NCBI GenBank assembly: GCA_029204225.1
Contig: CM055101.1
Span: 57,398,920 to 57,462,919 of the forward strand
Source of the DNA: Diphasiastrum complanatum
Taxonomy: Eukaryota > Streptophyta > Lycopodiopsida > Lycopodiales > Lycopodiaceae
Length of the DNA: 64,000 nucleotides
Reading direction: 5' to 3'
This document shows, piece after piece, positions 21,630 through 33,688 of this stretch. Both the position numbers and the translations under genes were made by a program. The notes under the pieces were generated by a model. It was not told the origin of the DNA. It made no database searches and saw nothing but the letters and a program-made list of their open reading frames with translations. The first letter of the stretch is position 1; each line of letters opens with the position of its first letter.

Positions 21630-23126
21630 AGACCTATCATAATCCTCCTCATCATCTTCGTCATGTGGACCTTGTTGTTTCTGCACACGCAAGACACATA
21701 TATTAGTCTTTCGAAAAATTGTATGGGAGTCAGAGAGCATAACAAGTTTAAAAAACATAAAATGGATTTTATGTCGTACATGAGGAGCTGCATCCCAGTT
21801 TATACGCACGCCCTACCTCTCCAATAACTCGAGTACTGTCTGCGTACCGTGGGAATACGCAAACATATACTCGTCATGTGTGGGAGAACGCCCCACGGCG
21901 GACTGCTGCACAAACACTCCAAATTTCGATCATATAAAGAGAGCATTTTATTCCAACATGTCCTCTGAAAAACTCCCAAGAGCAAAAAAAGAAAAGAAAT
22001 AATCAATAGTCAAATATCACAAATGGGTATAGGATAGACTTACAAAGTGGGCTCAAAAATATCCCTCGTCGCCACTGCCCAAGTGGGAAGGCCCTTTGGC
22101 TACCTCTCGCTACTGTCTAAAGCGTTCTGGATCATCTCGATACTCTTTCTTCGCATGCTTCCAGTCCTCCTTCTCTACGTAGGAAGGCCTGCCTCTCTCA
22201 GCTTTCAGTACATCTCGGATCTCCAATTTGCGGTGGCTCATCACTGCTCCCATGTGGCTCCTCATCTATTTATGTGCAAATTCCATTCCTCCCTTATGTG
22301 CATGATGACCCTCTTACCACGGTTATTCTCAATGATGTGACCATCCATGTCTATCTCATACGACGGCGGGATGGCAACTGGTGGCGATGTGGCCCTGGGA
22401 GTATCTATGGGGGTGCTCTTAGGTATGGGAGCCGTGGCCATGGGAGTGTCTACGAGGGTGGCCTCAGATATGAAAGTTGCCCTACCGATGGGAGAATACT
22501 GATGTCGTGGGGTACCAAGGGGAGAATAGCCAATGGGGGACGTCTGGATTGGAGAATATCAGTGGCAATGGGTCCAGAGGGAGGGAAAATGTGAGGGTAG
22601 GTGTGCCGGGAATCTCAAGTGTGACAGATGTAGGAGTCGTAGTATCGTGTGACATGCGTGCTGCCTCCTGAGTCAGTGTATCTCGAAGTAGGAACTCCCC
22701 ACAATGAGATGCGCTACGCGGACGTGCACGACTCATGACCACGTCAGGGTCATCGCCACATCCTCCACAACACGATACACCCAGGCGGCTCCTCCTCCTC
22801 TCCCAAGAATGTCGGGAGGAAGCACTAGCAATAGTGACAAGGGTGGGGGTGCGACCCTCGTCGGAGTGACCCTCACGGGAAGGGAAAACATGTGACTGGT
22901 CTACACGAGGAGTGGACTGAATCTCCTCGGTCGATGATGTGTACTCAACCAATCGAGAGGAGCTACGATCCTCACGTCGAGCCCTCAAGCGTTGTAAGAC
23001 CTTATCTAGTTGTGAGGAAGGCAACTGATCAAGGTAGCTAATGATCTCACTCTCACTCATAGAGGAAATACGGTATGACGCGCGACTATGGCTTGACCTC
23101 TGACTAGGAGATCCAATATCTGACAT
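21630..23126 (-). pseudogene. CACTA TnpA-like gene, copy 2
   Basis: Starts at ATG 23126 (MSDIGSPSQRSSHSR). The exon acceptor upstream matches that of the left-arm copy. The N-terminal 200 residues are open, including SEIISYLDQLPSSQLDKVLQ and a GVSCCGGCGDDPDVV Cys patch. The frame then stops near 22482. The C-terminal domain (MSHRKLEIRDVLKAE, EDWKHAKKEYRDDPERF, GPSHLGSGDEG) is readable at 22040-22260, ending at a GTAAGT donor. Later exons follow at 21813-21915 (VGRSPTHDEYMFAYSHGTQT) and 21630-21690 (acidic QKQQGPHDEDDEEDYD end). Paralogue of copy 1; identity with the 1312-1763 fragment is much higher. Stops and shifts around 22300-22480 suggest it is no longer functional. Confidence 0.72.
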
Positions 23127-23205
23127 AATGTGTGCAATGGAATAAGAGGGATAAATATTGTAGACAACCAATTGGAGTCTTAAAAATTAGTAAGAAAAAA
23201 ACATC

Positions 23206-23333
<128 letters not shown>

Positions 23334-24634
23334 CCATGGGCTTAAAAAAATAGAGTATTGTGAAACGAATGCCAAAACTTTATGTATACTGCCTCATAGC
23401 TACAACGTCAATACCAGCACATATATATTGTCATATTCACGACCATTTCCAATTCAGACAACAATGATGATCCAAATTAAACCACATTGAGGAGTAGACA
23501 TCAATAGGAGGCTCACTGGCCCCGCAAGTGAATCGTACGTAACGAGGGGGTGTCTATCCTACATATGAAGAGATTAAAGAGGAACATGATGTGTAGGACC
23601 ATGATAGTCCTTGAGTCTGACAGTTCGTAGCATTGAAAAGAGAAAAGGATGTTGTTACTTCGAACTCAACACTTCAAAGTTGTTTCAAACCAAGCGCTTT
23701 CCAATGCACCAAACTCCGCTAAATTTGGACTTACCACTAAAAAGTTATGCCATTTTTAGTATGGAATCAAAATGTGGACTCAAAAAGTTACGTTACGTAG
23801 ATTTCAAATTTGAGTGTTTTGATTGGTCCATGTGTAAGAAAAATTTGAGAAAACCTCTAAAAGGAATCTTTACAAAGGGTCTTTTTTGGATTTAGAACTC
23901 CTCTAATGGCAGTGAGAAAATAATTTATATGTTGGTATTGCCCTCGTAGCTTTGACTCAATAACTATAAAAGCTCGGACTATGATAAGTTTATGAGCAAA
24001 GGTATATAATCTAGCATCTATGAGCTGGTAACAATCTAGCATCTAATCTGTTTATGATCTAAAAAAAATTTATGAGTAGAGGTCATAATCGACCTTGGAA
24101 TAACAGATGGTATACTGAATATAACAGACACACATATTCCGAGGTCTGCTCCGACCTCCATTGATTCCCACCCCACTTATCAACAGATTCATCAACAAAA
24201 AGTACAGATTTCTTTCTAGAATGTTGAGAACTATTTTCACTAATCCTAATGAGAATAAAATTGAATGTAGTCCTACGCTACATAATGTGCATCTACAGCA
24301 AAAGATGGAAGATAAATATTTATGTAAAAGTTTATGAGCAGAGGTATATAATCTAGCACCTATGAGCTGGTAACAATCTAGCATAAAATCTGTTTATGAT
24401 CTAAAAAAAATTTATGAGCAAAGGTCGGAATCGACCTCGAAATAACAGATGGTATACTAAATTAAATAGAAACACATATTCCGAGGTCTATTCCGACCTC
24501 CATTGATTCCCACCCCACTAATCAATAGATTCATCAACAAAAAGTACAGATATATTTCTAGGATGTCTAGATTTGTTTCCATCAATCCTAATAAAAATAA
24601 AATTAAATGTAATCTTACATCAACAAAATGTGCA

Positions 24635-24749
<115 letters not shown>

Positions 24750-25829
24750 GTTGGCTTAAAAAAATAGAGTTTTGTAAAACGGATTCCAAAACTTTTATGT
24801 ATATAGACTCATAACTACAACATTAATACCAACACATATATTGTCCGTTCACGACCATTTCAAGTTCAAGGAACAATGATGATCCAAATTGAACCACATT
24901 GAGGAATAGACATCAACAAGAGGCTCACCAACCCCACAGGTGACTCGTATGTAATGAGGGGTGTCTCTTATATAAAGACACAAAAGAGGAGTATGGTGTG
25001 TAGGCCCATGGCAGTCCTTGAATCTTGCAGTTTGTAGCATCGAAGAAAGAAAAGGATGCTGTTACTTCGAACACAACACTTTAAAGTAGTTACATGTGGA
25101 CACTTGTTTGAATCCAAATGAACTTCATGCAACCTTTTAGAGTTATTGAGTTTGAAGTAGCATACACACTTTTCTCATTTCGATGTGGTGAACCATAAGA
25201 TTCAAGAATGCCAATGGCCTGCACACCATATGCCTCTTTGGTGTCGTCATTTTTAGGCGAGACATGCGAGACACCCTATCGGCACACACAATTCAATTGT
25301 GGAGCCAGTTAGCCCCCTTTGCATCCTCAATGTGTCTTAACCAATATTCTTAGGGTTTAGGGTATGTGAAATTATAGATGGAAAATTAATTTATATGTTG
25401 GTATTACCCTCGTAGCTTTGACTCAATACCTATAATAGCTCGGAATTAAAATAACATGAATAGATTAAGATCCTATAAATCAAAGTAGCATGAGCTAGTA
25501 AGCATGAAACATAAATCAAGATGTTGCATGAACTAGTAATCATGAAACATAAACGAATGGCATTACACATGCACACGCACACTCTTAACTCTAAAACCTA
25601 AACACACACGAGGATAAAAAAAAAAAAGAGCATAGTAGAGTGCTAATCAAAACTCCCAAACCATATAGTTATACCCTAATCGAAAATATCACCACATGCT
25701 CCCTCCCTACGATGTTTGGGCTTTCTCGTGGAACTTATTGTCCAACAAGAAACATTTGAACCACGCATTTAATGGAAGAAAACAAGGGCTATACACCTTC
25801 CTATAATTGGGAGTGTTGGTTACCTTTAT

Positions 25830-25853
25830 CTATATATATATATATATATATAT
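25830..25853. repeat. (TA)n microsatellite, ~12 units
   Basis: Short TA tract that replaces the AG tract found at the equivalent place in the left arm (511-591). Confidence 0.95.
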
Positions 25854-26449
25854 CTCCAGATCTCTCGCTCTCTATTTCTAGTCATGAAAACATAACCAAT
25901 ACACAACACATAAACTATGATCTTGTAAATTAAAATAACATGGCTAGGTTAAGATCCTACAAATCAGAGTAGCACAAACCAGTAAGCTTGAAACATTAAT
26001 TATGTATATCACGAATTGTTGAGAGTGGAGATCATTTGTTTTCTTAGGCCAACAATGGAGTTCCCCAGCAGGTTCATAAAAACACTAGCGGAGAAGTGTC
26101 ATCATTTCAAGGACAAACGTAATCAAGAAGGCAGCATGAAGGCCTCAATGTGGTGAAAGAATCTAAAAAATGTGGTGTTGTTGAGTCAAAATATATCGAT
26201 TGGGACGGGAATTTTGTAATTTCGATATGATAGCTGAGGTGGTAATAATCTAGTATTGTTTAGACACAAATTGCCAATGTTTACCAGATCTATTTTTGAA
26301 TGTAAGAGCAGAGGTCGGAATGGACCTTGGAATAAAAGATGGTATAGTGCCTTGAATAGATCTAGATATTTCGAGGTCTATTCCGACCTCCACTAATTCC
26401 CACCCATTATCAACAAATCCATCAATAAATGTACAGATTTGTTTCTAAA

Positions 26450-27895
26450 ATCCTCAGCTCATCTATTAAGGGAGCCATATACACGTCCATATTTTTTGCC
26501 TTGTATTTTTCGGGGATAAGAAGGGCGAGCATTAGGTTCCCCTTCTTTATACTTAGCCAAGGAGAGATGTTGTAGTTTACAAGGACAATCGGCCAGGTGG
26601 ACCATGATGTGGAGTGCAAACCGAATGGATTCACACCATCCATGGCCAACCCCAAATGCAAATGGTGAGGCTCATCTCTAAACTCATGCCAGGTAGCATC
26701 CACGTGCTTCCATGCTGGAGTATCGGCAGGGATCCTCATAGTATCATCGGATGAACGATTGCTCAAATGTCATGTCATTAGTTCCACGATGGAATTAAAC
26801 ATGTGGCATATCCTGGGTATGATGGGAAAATGTCTTACCACCTTGGCGGATATGGTCGCTCCTTGTAAATCTTGTTTGTAGCGGTGTTCCCCACAGCGTG
26901 GACACGTGCTTGTCTCCTCAAACTCATCTCGATATAATATGAGTCGTTGGAACATACATGGATGCTCTTGTAATCCATGCTGACCGAGAATAGCATTTTC
27001 TTGGCTTCTTGTCGAGACGTCGCCATGATGTTATTTGGGGGCATTTTCTTGAGCAAACTGCGACAAAATATAAATTTACGTAATTAGTTATATATAGTTT
27101 CTCGCAACGCATGAATTAAAAATAAAACGAAATTAGAGCAATTTGCCTATAACACACATCATGAAGCAAGCAAGCGTACCCAAACAACTCTGTCACACTC
27201 ACATTCGACCACCCGTACTTAGTTTGTGAGTTCAAAAGTAGCAAACAAGCTCGCAACTTTGACATTTGTGCACCCTCATACAAAGGATTGGATGCCAAGC
27301 CACATATCATCTCTTCTTTCCTTGTCAATGTGGCCTCGGGTGGGTTTTGAAGAATGCATCCATCATGTCATCCATGTCCCCCTTGTGATCATGCGATGTG
27401 AATGGCACATCCTCGTGTGTTGTGTCTTCTCAAGACATCTCTTCGTGCAAGTCCACGGGTGGTGTATGTGAGGAAAGTGGTGGCTCTCGTGCGCTTGCAC
27501 GTCTGAATCTTGCAGATTGCATGGCAATATCTGGTTGAATTCTTCGATAGTCATGTGATTGTGAGTCATCATCCTACACAATAATCAGAAAGAGCGCCAC
27601 ACATCATACATGGAAAAGGAGTGTGCAATAATTTTTATAATTTTAGCAATACAAAGAGGTTTGCAAAGTATAACTCACCGAAGAACTGACCTTCATCCGC
27701 ACAAATAATGACTCCCTCTCAATCTGACCATTCATGCGAAAATGTGATATAGTGGTGCGTCGCTCTCGTCACAGTGCATACTTACATCGTGCACATGGGC
27801 ATGGTATTCTCTGGTGAAACCAGGCCTCTGATCCTATATGTGATGGCCCTGTCTCATCATCTGAGGATGAGAAACGTGAACTCGACATTTGCATC
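26450..27895 (-). pseudogene. CACTA transposase (TNP2 / Transposase_21), truncated
   Basis: Several decayed exons read leftward. The N-terminal exon from ATG ~27895 (MSSSRFSSSDDETGPSH) includes a CPCARCK pair as in the transposon-associated domain. A middle region is at 27310-27590. NPLYEGAQMSKLRACLLLLN and QTKYGWSNVSVTELF lie near 27180-27310. The segment with TCPRCGEHRYK and AKVVRHFPIIPRICHMF is at 26790-26910. The core follows, with IPADTPAWKHVDATWHEF, HLGLAMDGVNPFG, STWPIVLVNYNISPWL and LIDELRIL, at 26450-26760. These are diagnostic TNP2 motifs. Frames change between segments through introns and shifts. The C-terminal part, including the rest of the catalytic domain, is missing after ~26450, where the inverted-repeat arm begins. 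In CACTA elements this protein catalyses excision and insertion. Confidence 0.9.
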
Positions 27896-28179
27896 GGTGC
27901 ACCTTGGCAGTTGACAATGGATTGAACACAAAATTAGAAATGATGGTCAATACATAAAACAAACTAGATAAATGCATTTAGACGAACAAAAGACATGTAT
28001 ATAATAACTAAATTTGAGTCTAGTGCAACTAGTCTCTGGAAATTAGCAGTACAATTGCAAGATCGGATTATGCCTAGATATGTAAAGCATGCCTACGTGC
28101 ATCATTACATGTCTAGCCTTGCTCTTCAATTCTCGCCAATTTTTTTACTAATATACTATATTGTTGGCTTTCCCGATAT

Positions 28180-28560
28180 CCAAAAATAGGTTCTGACCGG
28201 TTTCTATAAGAACCGTCGGTTCCTACATTTGGTTCCCAATATGTATTATTTTTATAAAAATTAATAAAAAATTATTTCGAAAATGATTATTGCTAAAATA
28301 GTCACTTGCTAAAAGCCATTAATGAATGTTAGGTTATGTACAGTGAATTGATACTCAGGTTATACCCCCCTCCAAGGATCAAAGGGACCTGACAGTTCTG
28401 GAGATGGCCAGTTCTTACAAAGGAACATATCCACCGGTTCTACACATAAGCCGGTTTAGGGTAAAAACTATACCCGCTGGTCAAGGTCTTAATTAGAACC
28501 GGGTTGATAAGCGGGTTGAGAACCGAAAATAAAAAATCGTTACTAGACCAACACTGGTCA
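28180..28560. repeat. Second family of subterminal-type repeats
   Basis: Dense variants of CCGGTTCTAATTAAGACC/GGTTCTNACCGG in both orientations just upstream of the TNP2 start. They resemble CACTA subterminal repeats but differ from the TATACCGAGG motif at 19.3 kb. They may mark the true 5' end of the TNP2-bearing element or a different element. Confidence 0.5.
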
Positions 28561-28769
28561 CCCAAGAATAGGTCTTGGATGCCAAATACGTCAATGTTTG
28601 GACACTTATGACACCTTTTAATCAGATGAGAAATACAATTTAGCAGATAAGAAATTGTGTCGTCAAGTGTACTATATATTCTTTGACAAGGCTTGGGAGG
28701 AGCCGGCCATCTTTGAAAATTGTGTGTTTTTTAGAATGCATTAATTTTGAGTTGATTTAGAATGCATCA

Positions 28770-28890
28770 AATTAGAATGCACCTCGGAACAGACAAGGAA
28801 TACTAATTCTAAATTAGTCAGGGCCTCGGAATTGCCCTCGGTATACTGAAGCTAGTGTGAGGTGTATAGCGAGGGTCTGACAGATTTTTG
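28770..28890. repeat. CCTCGGTATAC-type subterminal repeats
   Basis: GCCTCGGAATT, CCCTCGGTATAC and GTATAGCGAGGG occur within ~60 bp. This is the same motif family as at 19256-19600. Confidence 0.55.
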
Positions 28891-29720
28891 AAATTTTTGA
28901 AAAGACTGACATTTTCCGTGGCATTTTCGGAGAGGGAAGAGGAGTGAGTGATGAAATCAAGGGACGTACCTGCTGCCTTTGTCCTCTCCCTTGTCTGTTG
29001 ATCCTTGCTCACCCACTTTATCCTCCTTGCTCTCCTTATTCACATTTGAGTGCTCCTCTTGCTATTGCTCTTTGCTTTCTCCTCTTGCATTTTGCTTGTT
29101 CTTCTTGCTCCTCTTGCACTTTGCTTGTTGCCCTTGATCTTCCTCTTAGCTTACTCCTTGCAGAATCAAATGTCGCGAGGTCAAGAACGAAAGGGAAAGT
29201 GGAGGATGGAGGCTTTTTTATTTGTTGGATGCAAGGTAATCTCCTTTCTCTCTCTCTCTTTCTCTAGCATCATAGTATCCATCTCAATGTGATCTCAGTT
29301 TGGTTTTATTAACACCACATTTTGTATGCAGGCTTTCCTCTGAGGTGAAGGAGTCGGTGGATCCAATTTTTTGAGAAGTAGACAGGTCAGAAAGGCCGTC
29401 GGAATAGGCGGATCTGTAATATTCCGAAGCTTGTGATTTCAAGATGATCTCATTGCGCATATATATATCTCAATGATCATGACCAAATTGTTTTTTGTCC
29501 GTGCAATTTGTGCTTCTCTTGGTTTTAAGAGGGTTTCTGACAAAGGAGTTAAGGAGTGCAATCTACAAAATCAGTGGTTTGGTGAGGTACGGTGAATGCG
29601 CTTGCGACTCATATCATTTTTTTTTGGGGTGATTCAAAATCTTACTAACACGTATGTCATTGCTGTTTTTCTTTCTTATGAAGATACATTTCATCCAAAG
29701 AGATACCGCTGGCATCCATT
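28891..29720. other. Stretch without a supported gene
   Basis: CT-rich then AT-rich sequence. An open frame of Leu, Ser and Cys (28944-29267) follows from composition. Nothing recognisable was found. Confidence 0.5.
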
Positions 29721-29852
29721 GAGGCGACATGACCATGTTGGAAGAAAACTCTCAAAAGGTAGAGAAAGGCCCATAATTACTCATGCTAGTATTGCAAAGC
29801 CCGGGATGGAAGAAAGCTCTAGAAACTTAGAGAAAGAGGAATGTACAAGACT

Positions 29853-29927
29853 TTTCTAGACCGTTCTTCGACCTCCCTTTCTACTCTCCCCTCGCACCTC
29901 ACGAACGTACATTTTTCTCTATATATT
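29853..29927 (+). promoter_or_regulatory. sHSP promoter: heat-shock element and TATA box
   Basis: TTTCTAGACCGTTCTTCGAC (29853-29872) fits alternating 5-bp heat-shock-factor units (nTTCn nGAnn nTTCn nnGAn). A TATA box, CTATATATTT, lies at 29918-29927. Both are ~225-300 bp upstream of the start codon and are preserved in the duplicate at 49.4 kb. Heat induction is inferred from these sites. Confidence 0.75.
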
Positions 29928-29973
29928 TCACAAGCCTTTCTGGTTTTCCTCATTCTTCCATAGCTTGCACGAT

Positions 29974-30117
29974 ATGAGTGACTTCGTTACCAGCTATCTA
30001 CAGCTACGCGGTTATAGTAATCGATATAATCTCTACATCGCGGATTCTCAATTGTTCGATCAACTCGCGATCGACGGACAATCTTGGAAACCGCAAAGTA
30101 CGGCAATTCATTTCTGA
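29974..30117 (+). CDS. 47-codon upstream ORF in the sHSP leader
   Basis: ATG 29974 opens a frame MSDFVTSYLQLRGYS... ending at TGA 30115-30117, 33 nt before the sHSP start codon. It would lie within the transcript if transcription starts ~25-30 bp after the TATA box. The frame is intact also in the duplicate (about 49537-49680), but the duplicates are too alike for this to show selection. It could modulate translation or be a chance ORF. Confidence 0.4.
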   Translation: MSDFVTSYLQLRGYSNRYNLYIADSQLFDQLAIDGQSWKPQSTAIHF

Positions 30118-30150
30118 GAAGGAAGCTCGTTTTTTCGTTTTTAACTGGAT

Positions 30151-30819
30151 ATGGCTTTGACACCATTCTTCTTTGGTGGAGATCAAAGTATTTTTGATCC
30201 CTTGGATAGATTTTTTGAGCCTTCAGCTGACAGATTTCCTCTGTGGGACAATGCACCTTCTCGACGGTTCGCACAGGATGTGAGCGCCATTGCTAGTACT
30301 CGAGTTGATTGGGTCGAAACCCCGGAGGCTCACATTTTCAAGGCCGATCTACCAGGTGATTCATTGTTCCTGATCTTAGCATACATCTCAAGGCTTTGTG
30401 CACACAATTTCGAATAATGTTCCTCAACCTGGCTTGTTGCCAGAAAATCTTCATGCCCGTGCTCTCCTTATAGTAGTTCTTGTTCGTTTTCTCTGATTCA
30501 TCTGATCTGTATTCTAAATCTATTGAATATGTCTTTGTTTTGGATTTCAGGGTTGAAAAAGGAAGAAGTAAAGGTTCAGGTGGAAGATGGACGCACGTTA
30601 CAGATAAGCGGAGAACGCAAGAAAGAGGAGGTGGAGAAGACGGACAAGTGGCATCGGGTGGAGCGTACACAGGGCAGTTTCTTGCGACGCTTCCGGTTAC
30701 CAGAGAATGCGAAATTGGAGGAAGTGAAGGCCAAGGTTGAGGACGGCGTCCTCACCGTCACAGTTCCTAAAATTGAGAAACCCAAGTCCGAAGTGAAGGC
30801 CATAGAAATTTCTGGCTAA
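30151..30819 (+). CDS. HSP17-like: Cytosolic class I small heat-shock protein (Hsp20), two exons
   Basis: Exons 30151-30355 and 30551-30819 join at P-G|L-K-K to give 157 residues. The intron (195 bp) has GT at 30356 and TTTCAG at 30550. The N-arm is [20 protein letters not shown]. The alpha-crystallin domain runs from [18 protein letters not shown] (residue ~52) through [38 protein letters not shown] and GVLTVTVPK. The C-terminal IEI anchor is in VKAIEISG. Length and motifs fit plant class CI chaperones, which form oligomers in the cytosol and hold unfolding proteins during heat stress. Angiosperm CI genes normally lack introns, so the intron is notable. No break is seen. The start is supported by the conserved MAL-FFGG opening and the upstream in-frame stops. 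Confidence 0.96.
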
Positions 30820-31833
30820 AGTGCAACAGCATAGCACATGCGAGATAATAGGGCTCATGAGATTTTCGAACAACATACGTCTAGCTCAATTTTCACGATT
30901 TGCTTTCTAATAAGACGCTATGTCCGGAATGAAACCTTGAATGCAGGCGGACGCAAGAAACGCTTTGTATCATCAAGTTTTGCTATTAGTAATATATAAG
31001 TTTGCCTCACGAAGGCGTTTTTAATTATCTGCGTGTTGACTTTGATTTTTTTTTGGTCTGACTCTCTCAGATGAGCCTCAGGTGATTTTCTGTTGAGATT
31101 GTGAATATCCAGTGTATATTGTTAGTTTTGTGTATGGGCATTTTCTGTTATCTACAGGCACAGATCACAGATGCCATGGCCAGATATTACCAACAACTCC
31201 AAGCTAAGTACATGTTTCATCAGCGGTACCAATGGCAGCTGAACATTCCGCAGTTTCCAAATCTTGAGTTTTAGAGCTAGAATTTTATGCTACTCGTTTT
31301 CACATTGGAACCAAATCCGTCCTGGTTTTCACGAGTTTACTAGTATTGATGTCTCTAAAAGAATAAATAAATCCGTCCGGTGCTACGCTCTTCCTTCCTA
31401 GTAATGTTGTACTCAGCGTATGAAATGTAACACATTATTTTGTGGTGTTGTTCATATAAAACAAACTCGATGAATGTCATGAATCTCAGCTTATATTGCT
31501 TATGTATTCCAGAGCAATATACTTTTTGCTGAACGTCTTTGAATTGGGTGTGATCGAATAACAGACAAGGAGCTACTGTCTTATCTTTCACGTCATCCAA
31601 AAAATATATAGAGAAATGTGGAGAGAGGTGCATAGTGCATACTAAAGGAGAGTGACAGCGTACACAGTATACACTAGTATGCAGTAAGCACCCTGACACT
31701 GCACAACGTTTTTGCAACCCTGACGCTGCACAACTAATTTGCAAACACGTTTTCGTAAATACATGTAAAAGAATACTAGTTACTCTGCAGCACGTGGCGC
31801 TTGCAAAACTTAAGCTATTTAATCTGCGCAATT
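30820..31833 (+). other. sHSP 3' flank
   Basis: No gene seen. It is probably the 3' UTR and spacer, and most of it is repeated at 50029-50970 with a few small deletions. Confidence 0.6.
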
Positions 31834-31940
31834 CTAGCTACAATAAGGTTAAGATTATTTTTATTTGTAAAATCCGATTCGCTTAGCTTTTATAAATCTA
31901 CCTATAAAATGCAGGTTTTTTGAAGATAACTCAAAAATAA
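31834..31940 (+). repeat. Repeat R280, copy 1 (internally deleted)
   Basis: Begins CTAGCTACAATAAGG and ends ...GGATAACTCAAAA. Longer copies start at 41115, 45813, 50971, 53081 and 61564. This copy lacks ~170 bp in the middle. Confidence 0.8.
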
Positions 31941-31959
31941 TTTGCTTAGCATTGAACAT

Positions 31960-32640
31960 TATACTTCCTATTATTTTATGTTTTGATTGATGTTTGATCA
32001 AGAGCTATTAGAATTTGCATCTTATTCATAGTGTTTATCCAACATTGGCAAGATTGGTGATTTGCTTGTCTTTCTAACCAAAGATCAAAGGTATCAGAGC
32101 TTGTGTTTCAAATTACGAGGGAAGCATTCACATCTATCGATGATTTGGAGAAGATAAATACTAGAACACGCTAGATTGGATTCTACACCAAAATCGAGTT
32201 TATTGCATATGTAGATTGGATCTTTTCTAGATCAAAACCCTAAATAGGGTTATATTCTTGATCAATTCCGATTTCCGACACATTTCTTGTTGGATTTGGC
32301 CGATTTTAGAACATTGAAAAAGTCAAAGTGGTGGCTACAAGATTGCATATCAAGTTTTACAATTGCATGTAGATTTTGAAATAATCAATTTTTTGTGATT
32401 TTGTCAAAACTCTAATTTTGTTGGATCTCTAGATTGTAAGGTTACTGAACTTCATTTGAGTGTGTTTCAATCTTAGGAAGTGGCAAGGATTATTAGATTG
32501 AGGATAGATCATAGGTTGATCAAGATTTCACTATTCTATGTGTTGATTTGCTTGGTATAAGTGCTAGAAGAGAATTGAGAAGCTTCATATGTTTGTGATT
32601 TTCCTTTGAACACATTTGTTGCTGTTTAGAGGAGTCCTTT
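31960..32640 (+). mobile_element. Copia LTR end and leader fragment
   Basis: Matches 51785-52130 (plus) and 54540-54830 (inverted). A primer-binding site missing its first base (GGTATCAGAGC, 32090-32100) lies at the LTR/leader border. Confidence 0.7.
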
Positions 32641-32704
32641 GTGCATTGAAACAGGTTGAAAGAGAGGATCAGGTCATTGCTACATCACTACATCAAGTTG
32701 AGTC

Positions 32705-32907
32705 ATGTTGGAAGTCAATGGTAGGCTTACCTCAACTAATTATTCATTGTCAAAAGTGAGGATAAAATCACTTTTTGAGATGAATGATGTTTTGGATATT
32801 GTTGTAGGTTTGGGGGAGAGGCCAACAACACAACAAGATCAAATAAGGTATGACAAGAGGGCCAAAAGGGCTCTACACATGATAAAAATGAACATTAGAG
32901 AAACTTA
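32705..32907 (+). pseudogene. Copia gag N-terminal fragment
   Basis: From ATG 32705 the frame reads MLEVNGRLTSTNYSLSKVRI followed by KSLFEMNDVLDIVVG and a Lys/Arg-rich stretch. This is the usual opening of Copia gag (substrate-like NY..W/S..R...L motif, then D-IV-G). The frame stops at 32907, where gene A upstream sequence begins. Confidence 0.72.
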
Positions 32908-33543
32908 GAGCCCGAAAAGGGCCTTTGAAAAGGATGTTTTTTTATTTCATTTTTTATTTTTGTTGTCATGTGGACCAATTGAAACGTTGAAATCGGGGTT
33001 CTATGTAACGTAGAATTTTTCAAATATAAATAAAATATATTTTTAAAATATATTGTTGTTTCATCGGGCAGCATGTGGAAATGCTATTGGTTGATGAGGT
33101 CTCCCCTTCCAGCTGATCACTGCCTGAAGAGACCCAAAAATATTGAAAATGAATATGACAGATGGTTGAGATGAGAAAATCGATGTACCATTAATGTACA
33201 TGCATTGTCAAATCATGGTTAACAGGGTTAACCAAAGTTAATTTGTGGCGCCACATAGATCAGTATTTCAAATTTACGCCAACACATTTTCTCAGATTCA
33301 TAGCTTTTTGTCTACGCAAATTTTCAGATTCATAGTTCATTGTTTCAGATTTTTGCATGCACATTACGAATGGCGCCATCAAGGAAGCCGTGCTCCTCAA
33401 TCGACTTTGTGCTTCTATTCAACGAGACAAATGATAATGGATTATGGGTGTCAAGAAAATATTCAAAAAGCTCTTGGGTTTTGATGCATCCAGCATCAAG
33501 AGGAGCATTTCAAAAAAGCAAAAGGCCAAAACTATCATTTTGA
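32908..33543 (+). pseudogene. Gene A, 5' flank and first exon
   Basis: The block 32908-33369 recurs inverted at 54057-54535. It is followed by ATG 33370 and a frame MAPSRKPCSSIDFVLLFNET with DNGLW and KYSKSSWVL, open to 33543. The same exon is at 59109. The later exons of gene A lie 3 kb away (36632), separated by the Copia element. I do not recognise the protein. Confidence 0.6.
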
Positions 33544-33688
33544 TCTTATTGGAAGGCCAGAATTTTGGAGTTCAGAACATCATCAAGAGGAAAATCTATT
33601 TTTGAAATTCTAGTCCAACATGTATGTATGCATTCAAAGATAAATGTGCAAGGATTCAATTGTCAAGGTCACAAAAAAAATAATTATG

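Noticed and set aside
29160..29240. Short frame MSRGQERKGKWRMEAF resembling the start of a small SERF-type protein
   Set aside because: Similarity covers only a few basic residues and the frame ends quickly in CT-rich sequence.
28944..29292. Leu/Ser/Cys-rich frames that might be a secreted peptide
   Set aside because: They follow from CT-rich composition, overlap each other in several frames and lack a start or splice context.
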